Below, piece after piece: positions 33,415-42,353 of a stretch of DNA of 64,000 nucleotides. Every line of letters starts with the position of its first letter. The first letter of the stretch is position 1. The notes beneath the pieces were generated by a model, which searched no databases, was not told the DNA's origin, and worked only from the letters and a program-made list of their open reading frames with translations. The translations under genes and the position numbers were made by a program. The DNA comes from Faucicola sp902506215 (GTDB lineage: Bacteria > Pseudomonadota > Gammaproteobacteria > Pseudomonadales > Moraxellaceae): NCBI GenBank assembly GCA_016888885.1, contig CP069437.1, positions 1,798,001 through 1,862,000 of the forward strand, given 5' to 3'.

Positions 33415-34260
33415 ATGACCAGACTATCCACTACGATTTGTGCGATGACCTTTCAAGGTAATGCCAGCAACGGATTGCAGCAAGATGCATTTTTCTTTGT
33501 CGATGATTATTACCAAGAAGCGCTTGGTATCACACCTGTGCGTCAATGTGATAACGCCTTTTGTGTTGCGGTATCCGATGGTGTCTCACAGTCCAATCTT
33601 TCGCAAGTTGCTAGCCTTAAAGCGATGAAGACGGTCAAACAATTGTGGCAAACTTACCTAGATAATCCTAATCAATCGGCTGTCATGGATATTTCAAAAA
33701 TCTATGAGAAAGTGGCAACCTTGCCAAAACGTTATTATGGGGCATCCGCGACGCTTGCCCTAGTCTATCGACCACTTGCTAAAGCCAGTGAAACCAATCC
33801 GCCCATCGTTATCAAACACATCGGTGACAGTCGAGTTTATTATTTTTCAGCTGCCACAAAAACTTGGCACTGTATCACCCGTGACCATAATCTACTCAAT
33901 CAATTGATTGATGAAAAAGCGGAAAATGAAAATCGCCAAGCCGACTTTAGCGAATATAACCAAACTGGTATGGCAAGTCCTATGTATGCATTAACCGATT
34001 GTTTGATTGCTGATAGTGATTTAGACAACAATCCAATGCCTGCTTACGAGAGTCAAACGTTGGCGGTGTCATCTGGCGATTGCTTGGTTGTTTGTACCGA
34101 CGGCGTGCATGATTTGGTATCTTGCGATGAGTGGCAAGGTATTGATGAACATACAGACTTACAAGACTGGCTAAAGAAGCTACGGAAACAAATTTATGCC
34201 TCTAAAGGTCGTGCGTATGATAATGCAACCGCAATTTTAGTAAGGTTTGATGAGCATTAA
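33415..34260 (+). CDS. PP2C-family protein phosphatase
   Basis: 281-residue cytoplasmic Ser/Thr phosphatase. Metal-binding Asp motifs of the PPM fold are in order: NGLQQDAFFF, FCVAVSDGVSQSNLS, KHIGDSRVYYF, VVCTDGVHDLV and GRAYDNATAILVRF. GASATLALVY gives the usual strand. It heads a same-strand gene train; 20 bp downstream begins a decayed member of the FtsZ-C-like family. PP2C enzymes are known partners in TerY-P-type stress loci, and TerD genes lie 10 kb away. Confidence 0.88.
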   Translation: MTRLSTTICAMTFQGNASNGLQQDAFFFVDDYYQEALGITPVRQCDNAFCVAVSDGVSQSNLSQVASLKAMKTVKQLWQTYLDNPNQSAVMDISKIYEKVATLPKRYYGASATLALVYRPLAKASETNPPIVIKHIGDSRVYYFSAATKTWHCITRDHNLLNQLIDEKAENENRQADFSEYNQTGMASPMYALTDCLIADSDLDNNPMPAYESQTLAVSSGDCLVVCTDGVHDLVSCDEWQGIDEHTDLQDWLKKLRKQIYASKGRAYDNATAILVRFDEH

Positions 34261-34280
34261 AGCAAAAAGGCGTATGTGAA

Positions 34281-34848
34281 ATGGAAAATAATTAACCAGT
34301 ATTTGATAGTGACATTTTACAAATCGACAAATATGAACCGCACAAAGTGGCCAATGGTAAAAATGATGCCACTGTATTTGTGGCAAGTGATGACATTGAT
34401 ATAGCGGATTTGCAACGCTATCGGCAGGAAACAAAAACTGAATGCTTGATTGCGATGAATACAACGAATAAAAATTATGACTGCCTAAAACTTGCGGATA
34501 ACGTCATCTCATGTTCACCAGATGAAGTGCAATTGGTTATGCAAGCATTTCAACTACTACATAGCGGTAGTGGCATCATTGGTATGAGTTGGGACGAAGT
34601 AAAATGAGCAATTTATGGTAACAAAAATATTGAATTTTTGCATGGTGTAGCAGGTGGTGAAAATTGCGTGACTTTTGCATGTGAACAGTTTATCTCAAAA
34701 CTACAGAGACTATCATCCAACTATCCGATAAAGAAGATGGTATTGAGCCTGTTATTATAGAAGACGATATACCGATGAAAACCACTAATCCAACTCAATT
34801 AAAGAGTATCTCAGACGACAACAGCAAAGTAATAAAAGTGAAAGTTAA
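34281..34848 (+). pseudogene. Decayed FtsZ-C-like family member (copy 1)
   Basis: Fragments of one protein are spread over frames. They include DKYEPHKVANG and FVASDDIDIADLQRYRQE, an 86-codon open stretch (34347-34607) to DEVK, an in-frame TGA, then AIYGNKNIEFLHG and FACEQFISKLQRLSSNYP, a stop, and finally SIKEYLRRQQQSNKSES. Every piece matches the intact neighbour at 34882-35670 in order (for example SIQEYLRRQWQRNK at the end). At least one nonsense codon, one frameshift and an internal deletion are present, so it is dead. Confidence 0.75.
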
Positions 34849-34881
34849 CTTCTTAAACCATTTAAAAAACGGGAATTTATT

Positions 34882-35670
34882 ATGCTTGAATATTTAGATT
34901 TTGCTGCGTTTACTGAAAGAGACAATGGCAAGAAATGGGAACACAAATTATATGAGCCTAACAAATTAGCGGATAGTTTCAATCTCATCACCTACTTCAT
35001 TGCCAATGACGATGTTGATACCGAACAAGTACAGCAATATCGAGAAGATACTGAAACTGACCTTCTAATTGCTCTAAATACCACTGGTAAGCGTTACGAC
35101 TGCTTAAAAATTGCAGACAGCATTATTTATTGTGGCTCAGATGAAATAGAGTTGGCAATTTATGGTCTGTCTTTTATGAATGCATATGGTAATTTTATCG
35201 GTATAGACTGGTATGACATGAAAACGGCGCTTTCTTACGGAAAAAATATTCAATTTCTGCAGAGTTCCAGGATTGGTGAAAATTATGTAGGGATTGCTTG
35301 CGAGCAATTAACAGAAAAATTTAAGGCTTGCGATTCCAAATATACATTAAAAGGTATGATGATTAATATTTTTGCAGATAGTAGTTTTGATTTTGAAAAA
35401 CTGGAATTTATTAATAATCAAGTGCAAGAAAATATTGATGTCGATGAGGTTGATATTTTTTATCAAGTTAATTTTTTTGAGGAATTTGATTCTTGGAAAG
35501 AGGGTGAGCAGGGTTGTTGTATTTGTATGTTCCTAGTTTATTCGGATGAAGAAAATGATATTGAATCAGTCAATATAGAACAGAATATGCCAAAGCAGCC
35601 AACTGAAGGAACCGGTAATTCAATTCAAGAATATCTCAGACGACAATGGCAAAGGAATAAAAATGGATAA
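34882..35670 (+). CDS. FtsZ/tubulin C-terminal-domain-like protein (copy 2), coupled to Sir2
   Basis: 262 residues. Not a named family to me. By eye the region from about 35 to 235 follows the second half of FtsZ: a strand (LLIALNTTG), KIADSIIYCGSDEIELAIYG, the FIGIDWYDMKTAL motif (compare FtsZ NVDFADVRTVM), ENYVGIACEQLTEKFKACD, then LKGMMINIFADSSFDFEKLE (compare ARGVLVNI), NIDVDEVDIFYQV and CCICMFLVYS. The FtsZ GTP-binding half with GGGTGTG is absent. The last 8 bases overlap the Sir2 start. Function unknown; structure assignment is my inference. Confidence 0.5.
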   Translation: MLEYLDFAAFTERDNGKKWEHKLYEPNKLADSFNLITYFIANDDVDTEQVQQYREDTETDLLIALNTTGKRYDCLKIADSIIYCGSDEIELAIYGLSFMNAYGNFIGIDWYDMKTALSYGKNIQFLQSSRIGENYVGIACEQLTEKFKACDSKYTLKGMMINIFADSSFDFEKLEFINNQVQENIDVDEVDIFYQVNFFEEFDSWKEGEQGCCICMFLVYSDEENDIESVNIEQNMPKQPTEGTGNSIQEYLRRQWQRNKNG

Positions 35671-36520
35671 TAAAAGCAAATTAATCGATTTTGCCGAACA
35701 CCTTAAACAGGCTGATGGTTTACTCATCACCGCAGGCGCAGGGATGGGGGTCGATTCAGGTTTACCTGACTTTCGGGGCGATCAAGGCTTTTGGAAAGCC
35801 TATCCACCGCTTAAGCATCTGGGCAAAAGCTTTGTCGATATGGCAACGCCAGAACTGTTCCACACCGATCCAAAATTGGCATGGGGGTTTTATGGTTTGA
35901 GGCTCAATGCGTATCGCGCTGTCAAACCGCATCAAGGTTTTCATCTACTCAAAAAATGGTCAGAAACATTACCCAACCTTAAAAACGGTGCATTTGTCTT
36001 TACCAGTAATGTCGATGGTGAATTTCAAAAAATTGGATTTGAGGATGACCAAGTATTTGAATGTCATGGTTCGATTCATTGGTTGCAATGTTTGGATAAT
36101 TGCACGCAGGATATTTGGTCTGCTGAAAAGTTTGAACCTGTGGTCGATGAAGAATATTGCCAGCTAATCAATGATTTTCCAACCTGTCCCCACTGTGGTG
36201 GCATGGCTCGTCCTAATATTTTGATGTTTAGCGATTGGCATTGGCAATCGCAGATGCAAGACGAAAAAGAGCAGAAGTTAATGGATTGGCTAAAGCAAGT
36301 GAAAAATTTAGCCATTATTGAATTGGGTGCAGGGACAGCTGTGCCGAGCGTGCGTAATTTTGGTGAGCAATTGGTCAAGCATCCAATAGATGAATCGGTA
36401 AGTCTACTGCGGATTAATCTGCGAGAACCGCAAGTGCCTGATAAGAGTAATTGTTTTGGGGTGAGTATGGGGGCGTTAGATGCTTTAAATAGCTTACAAG
36501 AAGCAATGTACAAAAGTTAA
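35663..36520 (+). CDS. Sir2-family NAD-dependent deacylase
   Basis: 285 residues. The NAD-binding motif GAGMGVDSGLPDFRG lies at 25-39, TSNVDGEFQK replaces the usual TQNxDxLH, and the catalytic His is in ECHGSIH. A zinc-ribbon with two Cys pairs follows (CLDNC and CPHCGGMARPN), then MFSDWHW and LGAGTAVPSVR near the C-terminus. The TQN-to-TSN and loss of the following His are departures from canonical sirtuins, seen in some bacterial macrodomain-linked or defence sirtuins. Overlap with the upstream FtsZ-C-like gene implies coupled translation and perhaps a complex. Confidence 0.87.
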   Translation: MDNKSKLIDFAEHLKQADGLLITAGAGMGVDSGLPDFRGDQGFWKAYPPLKHLGKSFVDMATPELFHTDPKLAWGFYGLRLNAYRAVKPHQGFHLLKKWSETLPNLKNGAFVFTSNVDGEFQKIGFEDDQVFECHGSIHWLQCLDNCTQDIWSAEKFEPVVDEEYCQLINDFPTCPHCGGMARPNILMFSDWHWQSQMQDEKEQKLMDWLKQVKNLAIIELGAGTAVPSVRNFGEQLVKHPIDESVSLLRINLREPQVPDKSNCFGVSMGALDALNSLQEAMYKS

Positions 36521-36576
36521 ATTTTACATCGATATAATATGTGAATTTAAAAAAATTTTAATCAAGGAAAATATGA

Positions 36577-37902
36577 ATGCTAGATAACCAGAAGCCAAAC
36601 TATGAGACTAAGACAATAGTAGAGATTTTTAAACAGGGAAATTTAACTATTCCAGAATATCAACGTCCCTACAAATGGACTGTAAAAAATACCAATCAAC
36701 TCATTGATGACATCCTACTACATCAAGAAAAGTCCAAATACCGTCTAGGTACGATGGTTGTCCATGATAATAATGGTGAGTTAGAAATTGTTGATGGGCA
36801 ACAACGTTTTATAACGATACTGTTAATTGCGAAGGTTCTATCTGATGGTAACTTTCTTGATAGAGATGTTAGCCATTTTTTAAACTATTTGAAATTTAGC
36901 AATACCATTTCGCATAAAAACATCGCCAAAAACTACCAAGCAGTTATTAGCCGAGCTAGTGATATTGTAAATGAAAAATTTGCCAAATTTTTTTCAGAGC
37001 AATGCGAGATGGTGCAAATTATTCTAAAAAGCGAATCAGAAGCTTTTCAATTTTTTGATTCACAAAACGCTCGTGGCAAAGACTTAGAGCCTCATGACCT
37101 TCTAAAAGCCTTTCATTTGCGAGAAATGAATGACAGAGAATCAAGTGAAAAAATTGCTGTGGTTAGCCAATGGGAAGATATCAAATCAGAAGATTTAGCT
37201 AAATTGTTCGCTCTATATTTATACCCTATTCGGCAATGGTCAAAAGGTCAATCAGCACGCTATTTTAGTAAGTCTGATATCGACATTTTCAAAGGCATTA
37301 ATCTTAAGAAATCGCCAGCTTATCCCTACGCTCAAACATTAAGAATGCTGGAATCTTTTACCCAACATTATAAGAACTCACCTGATAGGTTGTTTGACAA
37401 TCAAGATGTGCATTTTCCCTTCCAACTTTCCCAAACTATGATTAATGGTCGGCATTTCTTTGATATGGTTAGCTATTACCAAAAAAGCAAAGATAACCTT
37501 TTTAAGGAATTAAAAGAAAATGAGCAAACGAATCGAATAATTAGCATTTTGGATAATCAAGAATACAAACATAGAACAGGCGACAAGTATGTCAGACGGT
37601 TATTTAATAGTGCAGTATTCTGTTATTGGGATAAGTTTGGGCTAATAGAGATTGAAAAAGCCGTTAAAGTTATATTTTTATGGGCTTATCAAATTCGTTT
37701 AACCCAACAATCTGTTTTTATTGAATCTATCGATAATCACGCTAGAAAAGACCTTATGTTATTTAACAAAATTTATGAAGCAACCAATCCAAAAGAAATC
37801 ACTCAGTTGTTAGTTAACTTTAAAATTGAATCAAAAGCTAAAAACAGTGAATCAATCATAAATTTAGCCAAAGAATTTCAAGGAATAAAAAATGAAAAAT
37901 AA
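36577..37902 (+). CDS. DUF262 protein (GmrSD-like), first of a pair
   Basis: 441 residues. N-terminal DUF262 ParB/Srx-like nucleotide-binding fold: NLTIPEYQRPYKWTVKNTNQ then the VDGQQRFITILLI motif near residue 70, and FQFFDSQNARGKDLEPHDLL. The C-terminal half is helical with no HNH/DUF1524 motif. In type IV restriction enzyme GmrSD the DUF262 part uses NTP hydrolysis, with the catalytic HNH in the DUF1524 part. Overlaps the next DUF262 gene by 11 bp. Confidence 0.85.
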   Translation: MLDNQKPNYETKTIVEIFKQGNLTIPEYQRPYKWTVKNTNQLIDDILLHQEKSKYRLGTMVVHDNNGELEIVDGQQRFITILLIAKVLSDGNFLDRDVSHFLNYLKFSNTISHKNIAKNYQAVISRASDIVNEKFAKFFSEQCEMVQIILKSESEAFQFFDSQNARGKDLEPHDLLKAFHLREMNDRESSEKIAVVSQWEDIKSEDLAKLFALYLYPIRQWSKGQSARYFSKSDIDIFKGINLKKSPAYPYAQTLRMLESFTQHYKNSPDRLFDNQDVHFPFQLSQTMINGRHFFDMVSYYQKSKDNLFKELKENEQTNRIISILDNQEYKHRTGDKYVRRLFNSAVFCYWDKFGLIEIEKAVKVIFLWAYQIRLTQQSVFIESIDNHARKDLMLFNKIYEATNPKEITQLLVNFKIESKAKNSESIINLAKEFQGIKNEK

Positions 37903-39874
37903 CGATTTAAGCTTACTTAATTTGCAAGATTTGTTCGAAAGTAATTACGTCATACCAATTTATCAACGTGATTACGCTTGGACAGAAAAAGAAATTAATC
38001 AAATGCTTGATGATATCTTTAGCGTCATGAACAGCAATGCTAACTATTACATAGGCACATTGATTGTTTACCCACGTAAAAATGGTCATCAGGTGATTTA
38101 TGAAACGATTGATGGGCAACAACGTGTTACCACGTTGATGATTTTAATGACATACCTTTTTAAAAATGAGAAATTTGTAGAATATTCAAAAGATAAAAGC
38201 ATCTTTTGGAATCCATCAGAATTAATTTCACATTTAGATTTTGACAGTCGTGAACGCTCGACTAAAAGCTTAAACTCATTAGTAAATGGTGAAAAAGGTG
38301 ATGCGGTCGATAATATCACTCAAGCATATGACATCATTCATAAGTTCTTATCAAAAAAATCTGAAGCGGATAAGCAGCAATTTATAAATTATCTGATGAA
38401 CTCCGTTAAAATTTTGCGTGTAGAAGTGCCAGAAGACACCGATTTGAATCATTATTTTGAGATTATGAATAGCCGTGGTGAACAGCTTGAAAAACATGAA
38501 ATTCTCAAATCCCGCCTTTTAAATATAATCAAAGATGATAAACCCGCTTATCAACTGTTTGCAAATATTTGGGAAGCTTGTGCCAACATGGAACGATATG
38601 TTCAATATGGCTTTGATAATACTGTTCGACAACAAATATTTGGTAATGATTGGAATAGGCTGTCGGCACAAAACTTCGATGATTTAACCCAATGCCTTAA
38701 AGAGAAATTTGAAAACATTAAAGATGAAAACCTTAATAGTGAAACTAATAATATTTCTTTGGCAAGTATTTTAGAAAACCCAAATATTTTTATTCAAAAA
38801 GATGAAGAAAATAAGAATAAAGAAAAGCCTGATAGATTTAATCCTGTAATTAATTTTCCAAATTTTTTGTTAATCGTGCTTAGAATTATGACTAAAGATT
38901 CTAAAATCAGGCTCGATGACAAATTTTTGTTAGACAATAACATTTTTACTTCTCAGGTGAGTACACCAGAGCAAGTTAAAGCGTTTGGCTATCTATTGTT
39001 AAAAACCAAATTTTTATTTGATAAATTTGTGATTAAGCGGGAATACTTTGAAAATCGTAATCAATGGAGTCTCAAAAGACTTAATTCGTATAGTAAGGAT
39101 TCACAGTCTTACATCAATACAGTGAGCATTTCAGATAAAGATGAAAGTGCTGAACTCAACAAATCATTAATTATGATTCAAGCAATGTTTCATGTGTCAA
39201 ACCCAAGTCAGACTTACAAAAATTGGCTATTGGCGTTACTTAATCATCTAAATGGTATGGATATCCAATCTGACTGTCAAACAGGTCAAGAACTTTATGA
39301 ATATCTTGAAAAGCTTGCAAAATGCTTTATGGCTTACCGTTATCTGTCGTCCTCAAAGTTAGAATTTGATGAGATTATCGCAAAATCAGAAGAGAGCATA
39401 GATTTCAATAGTAATAAAATAGATGAGTTAAATTTGAATAATGGGACACAGGTTGAAAACTTTATTTTTAACTATTTGGATTTTATTTTGTGGAAGGATG
39501 AAAGTTTTTATAGAAATACTTTAATTAACAATGGTGATGACAAAAGTATTTTTGAAAAAATTAAAAACTTTGAGTTTACCTTTAGAAGCTCTGTTGAGCA
39601 TTATTACCCCCAAACACCTTTTGAAAATCATGACCTGTTAGATTCCAATATATTAAATAGTTTTGGCAATCTTTGTTTAATATCAAATAGCTTAAATTCA
39701 AGACTGAATAATTTTAGCCCAGAAGCTAAAAAAGACCATTTTAAAGCAAGTAATATTGCTGAAAGTATTAAACAGTCAATTATGATGAGTTATCCAAAGT
39801 GGACTTCTAGCGAAATTAAAGAGCATGGTAATAAAATGATTTCTATTTTAGAAAAAAGTCTAAAAAGAAGTTAA
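37892..39874 (+). CDS. DUF262-DUF1524 protein (GmrSD-like), second of the pair
   Basis: 660 residues. DUF262: SNYVIPIYQRDYAWTEKE, the ETIDGQQRVTTLMILMTYLF motif near 75, and HYFEIMNSRGEQLEKHE. The C-terminal DUF1524 part has FRSSVEHYYPQTPFEN (the H-x2-P motif), then NSFGNLCLISNSLNSRLNN and EHGNKMISILEKS-like ends, so an HNH-type nuclease appears present. With the upstream DUF262-only protein this forms a two-subunit candidate type IV-like restriction system against modified phage DNA. Confidence 0.85.
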   Translation: MKNNDLSLLNLQDLFESNYVIPIYQRDYAWTEKEINQMLDDIFSVMNSNANYYIGTLIVYPRKNGHQVIYETIDGQQRVTTLMILMTYLFKNEKFVEYSKDKSIFWNPSELISHLDFDSRERSTKSLNSLVNGEKGDAVDNITQAYDIIHKFLSKKSEADKQQFINYLMNSVKILRVEVPEDTDLNHYFEIMNSRGEQLEKHEILKSRLLNIIKDDKPAYQLFANIWEACANMERYVQYGFDNTVRQQIFGNDWNRLSAQNFDDLTQCLKEKFENIKDENLNSETNNISLASILENPNIFIQKDEENKNKEKPDRFNPVINFPNFLLIVLRIMTKDSKIRLDDKFLLDNNIFTSQVSTPEQVKAFGYLLLKTKFLFDKFVIKREYFENRNQWSLKRLNSYSKDSQSYINTVSISDKDESAELNKSLIMIQAMFHVSNPSQTYKNWLLALLNHLNGMDIQSDCQTGQELYEYLEKLAKCFMAYRYLSSSKLEFDEIIAKSEESIDFNSNKIDELNLNNGTQVENFIFNYLDFILWKDESFYRNTLINNGDDKSIFEKIKNFEFTFRSSVEHYYPQTPFENHDLLDSNILNSFGNLCLISNSLNSRLNNFSPEAKKDHFKASNIAESIKQSIMMSYPKWTSSEIKEHGNKMISILEKSLKRS

Positions 39875-39877
39875 TTT

Positions 39878-40042
39878 ATGCCCAAAACATACGCCATTGG
39901 CGACATACATGGCTGTAATCAACAGATCATCGCTCTATTATCTGCCTAAAACATTCAACTCGATGACACCCTTATATTCTTAGGCGATGTCATCGACAAG
40001 AGCATGAATAATAAAGGAATAGTCATAACCTCAAAGTTATAA
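39878..40042 (+). pseudogene. N-terminal remnant of a PrpA/ApaH-type metallophosphatase
   Basis: From an ATG 3 bp after the DUF262 stop the frame reads PKTYAIGDIHGCNQQIIALL, hits a TAA (39947-39949), then continues in the same frame IQLDDTLIFLGDVIDK and ends at 40042. GDIHGC and GDxxDxG are the first two metal-binding motifs of the calcineurin-like phosphatases. The C-terminal part is gone. Like copy 1, this puts a phosphatase immediately before an FtsZ-C-like gene. Confidence 0.8.
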
Positions 40043-40100
40043 AATATTTTTCTACCTTCTACTATAAAATTATTTTAAATCAAAATTTAGGCACACCAAA

Positions 40101-40748
40101 ATGCAAAATTTCACTTTTCATCCGAGCATTACCAAAGACGATAACGGCGAAAAATTTGCATGGCTTGATATCTATCAAGCGACAACACCCAATCATAAAG
40201 CCTTGATTACTTTTTACCTTGCAAATAGCGAGACCGATTCAGCAGATGTAGTGCGATACAAACAGCAAGTCGAATCTGAAATTTTGATTGCCATTCAGAC
40301 GCATGAAATCGATGATGAGTGCCTAGAAATTGCTGATAATGTATTGCATTGCCAAAACCACGAAGTTGAAACGGTCCTAAAGATGTTTGAGCGAATGGTA
40401 GCAGACTATGCGTTCATTTGGATTGATTTTCAATATCTAATGGATGTTTTAAAAAATAGCAAAGCACTCTATTTTCAGCAAAGTCACGCGGTTGGCAAAG
40501 ATAGCATTTTGCAAGTGACCAAGCAGATTTTTGAACAACGAAACTTGCCAAATGCTAAAGCGATTTTGACCTGTGCGGTCTTACCGTCTGATACTGGGTT
40601 TGAAAAAGTTGGCGAAATGGACGAGTTGATGGCAAATTCCCTATCAAATCAGGTGGATTTTTATCATGCAGTCAATTTTGAAGATAAAAATGAACTTTGG
40701 AATAATGGTGAGAAAGGTTGTTGGTTGGGTGTTTTATTTGCGAACTGA
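40101..40748 (+). CDS. FtsZ/tubulin C-terminal-domain-like protein (copy 3)
   Basis: 215 residues, paralogous to 34882-35670. Shared blocks: FYLANSETDSADVVRYKQQV (compare FIANDDVDTEQVQQY), LIAIQTHEIDDECLEIADNV, FIWIDFQYLMDVLKNSKALY, KAILTCAVLPSDTGFEKV and ENKGCWLGVLFA-like ending. The IWIDFQYLMDVL motif and the following helix/strand order parallel FtsZ NVDFADVRTVM to VVATG. It lacks the C-terminal tail (IQEYLRRQ) of copy 2 and any GTPase half. Confidence 0.5.
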   Translation: MQNFTFHPSITKDDNGEKFAWLDIYQATTPNHKALITFYLANSETDSADVVRYKQQVESEILIAIQTHEIDDECLEIADNVLHCQNHEVETVLKMFERMVADYAFIWIDFQYLMDVLKNSKALYFQQSHAVGKDSILQVTKQIFEQRNLPNAKAILTCAVLPSDTGFEKVGEMDELMANSLSNQVDFYHAVNFEDKNELWNNGEKGCWLGVLFAN

Positions 40749-40809
40749 CTTAATTAGAAATTTATATAGAAATCATTTTAGGTGATGCGATGTAAGGCTA
40801 AATAAAACA

Positions 40810-41364
40810 ATGACTAATATCATGGAAAAAACCCGTGGCGAACGGCTAATTTTACTATATCAGCATTTACCCAAAGGTGAAAAAAATGCCAAAACCCTAA
40901 GCGAGCTATTAACCAGTTTTAACCCCACAGGCGAAAAAACACAGAGCCGTGCCAAACTGCTAGAGCAAGACTTGCTTTCCTTGTATTCACTTTTTGGCGA
41001 TAACTCTATTTGTCGTATGCCAGCATGGGAAGAAGGGTCAATCGCAGGTAAAACCCCAAAATACTACCTTAACCCCAACTTTACCCTAGATAGCTTTGAC
41101 AATGAAAACCTATTTTTTTGGGAAATGCTTGATAAATTCACTGCCAACTACTTACCTAAAAATATTCATAATACATTAACTGCCAAGATCGCTAACGTCA
41201 AAAATCATCAAAATCTGCAATATCAAATTAGTCAGCTTGGGCAATGGAAAAACCACCTATTTACGATACCAAGTTTATTGCAAGCGCCTAAATACGATGA
41301 GCATATTCTAAAAACTATTCATCAAGCCATTATCGATGGTAAAAGATTAAAAATAAGTTATCTA
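40810..41364 (+). pseudogene. WYL-domain regulator, 5' half (split by IS982)
   Basis: N-terminal 185 codons: GERLILLYQHLPKGEKNAKT, KLLEQDLLSLYSLFGDN, then the first WYL strand KRLKISYL just before the insertion. Removing the IS982 element and one TTATCTA copy restores the frame directly into 42354-42881, giving KISYL-AKWANEPVTRWVYP. It is related in layout to the WYL protein at 29462. Possibly revertible by precise excision. Confidence 0.85.
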
Positions 41365-42346
41365 ACCCCACTCTCAACTTGAAATAAGCAATTCAAACTG
41401 AAGTGGGGGATTACCTAACTGTTTATTGATTACAAAGCAGAAGTTATGAGCCAAGATTTTACGCATAAATCTGTGGGATAAATGCCATAAATCTCTAGCT
41501 CTCACCTTTTGCATGTTAAACCGCTGTGATAACTGACCAATCACCGTCTCAATATTGCGACGAGCATTTTTAAGACGATTAAGTACACTGATTGGTCGTT
41601 TATCGGGCATATTTTTTCTAAGCGGTGTTTGCAAATCAACACATCGCTTAAAGCAATACTCAGATAAATCAGGGCTAATATAGCCCATATCTGCACCTAA
41701 CAAGCCTTTGATATTATCAAGCATATCAGGTGCAACAAGCCTTTCATCTATCTTAGCAGAGGCAAAGGTAAAATTGGTTATCATGCCCGATAGATTAATA
41801 AGTAAATGTCCTTCAAAGCCAAAATATTTTTGTTGCTTTGAGGCACAGTAACTATAACTGCCTTCGTATTTGAAGGTTTTATGCCGATAGGCTCTGGCAT
41901 ATTGACACACCGGAATGGGAAAGCCATCAATAAAATGAATGTTGTCTTGCCCATGCTGTTTAACGATATGCTGTTGTATCAAAGTTTTTACTTGTAACAA
42001 ATTGACGCATTGCTTGGCAAAGTTTGGATATGAGCCTATTTGTGGAAACCATGTTTGCCAATGCTGTTTAAAATACTGATGGATTTGCGAATCGGTGTCC
42101 ATCTGTAAAAACTCACCCACTATCTCCATGGTGATAATTTCACTGTCGGTTAGCTTTGGTGCATATCCGCCTTGTCTTAGCCGGTTTGTTACAATCTTTT
42201 TGTAGTAGTCATCTACCATTAGATAGATTTTAATGATAAATTCATCAATGGGCATGGCTTATCCTCTAATCTTTTTGGTCATTGATTAAAGTTTAAGTTC
42301 ATGCCTTTTTTGTTTCAACCCCGCTTAAAAGTGTTGAGAGTGGGGT
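41365..42346 (-). mobile_element. Intact IS982-family element inserted in a WYL gene
   Basis: 982 bp with terminal repeats ACCCCACTCTCAAC at both ends, flanked by a 7-bp target duplication TTATCTA (41358-41364 and 42347-42353). It is the complete version of the remnant at 8719-9620. The perfect duplication and restored reading frame point to a recent insertion. Confidence 0.95.
41374..42255 (-). CDS. IS982-family transposase
   Basis: 293 residues. DDE signature: first Asp in IHFIDGFPIPVCQYARAYRH, second in LLGADMGYISPDLSEYC, Glu in NARRNIETVIGQLSQRFNMQ. It begins 91 bp inside the right end and ends 9 bp inside the left end. Frame intact. Confidence 0.93.
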   Translation of the reverse strand: MPIDEFIIKIYLMVDDYYKKIVTNRLRQGGYAPKLTDSEIITMEIVGEFLQMDTDSQIHQYFKQHWQTWFPQIGSYPNFAKQCVNLLQVKTLIQQHIVKQHGQDNIHFIDGFPIPVCQYARAYRHKTFKYEGSYSYCASKQQKYFGFEGHLLINLSGMITNFTFASAKIDERLVAPDMLDNIKGLLGADMGYISPDLSEYCFKRCVDLQTPLRKNMPDKRPISVLNRLKNARRNIETVIGQLSQRFNMQKVRARDLWHLSHRFMRKILAHNFCFVINKQLGNPPLQFELLISS

Positions 42347-42353
42347 TTATCTA

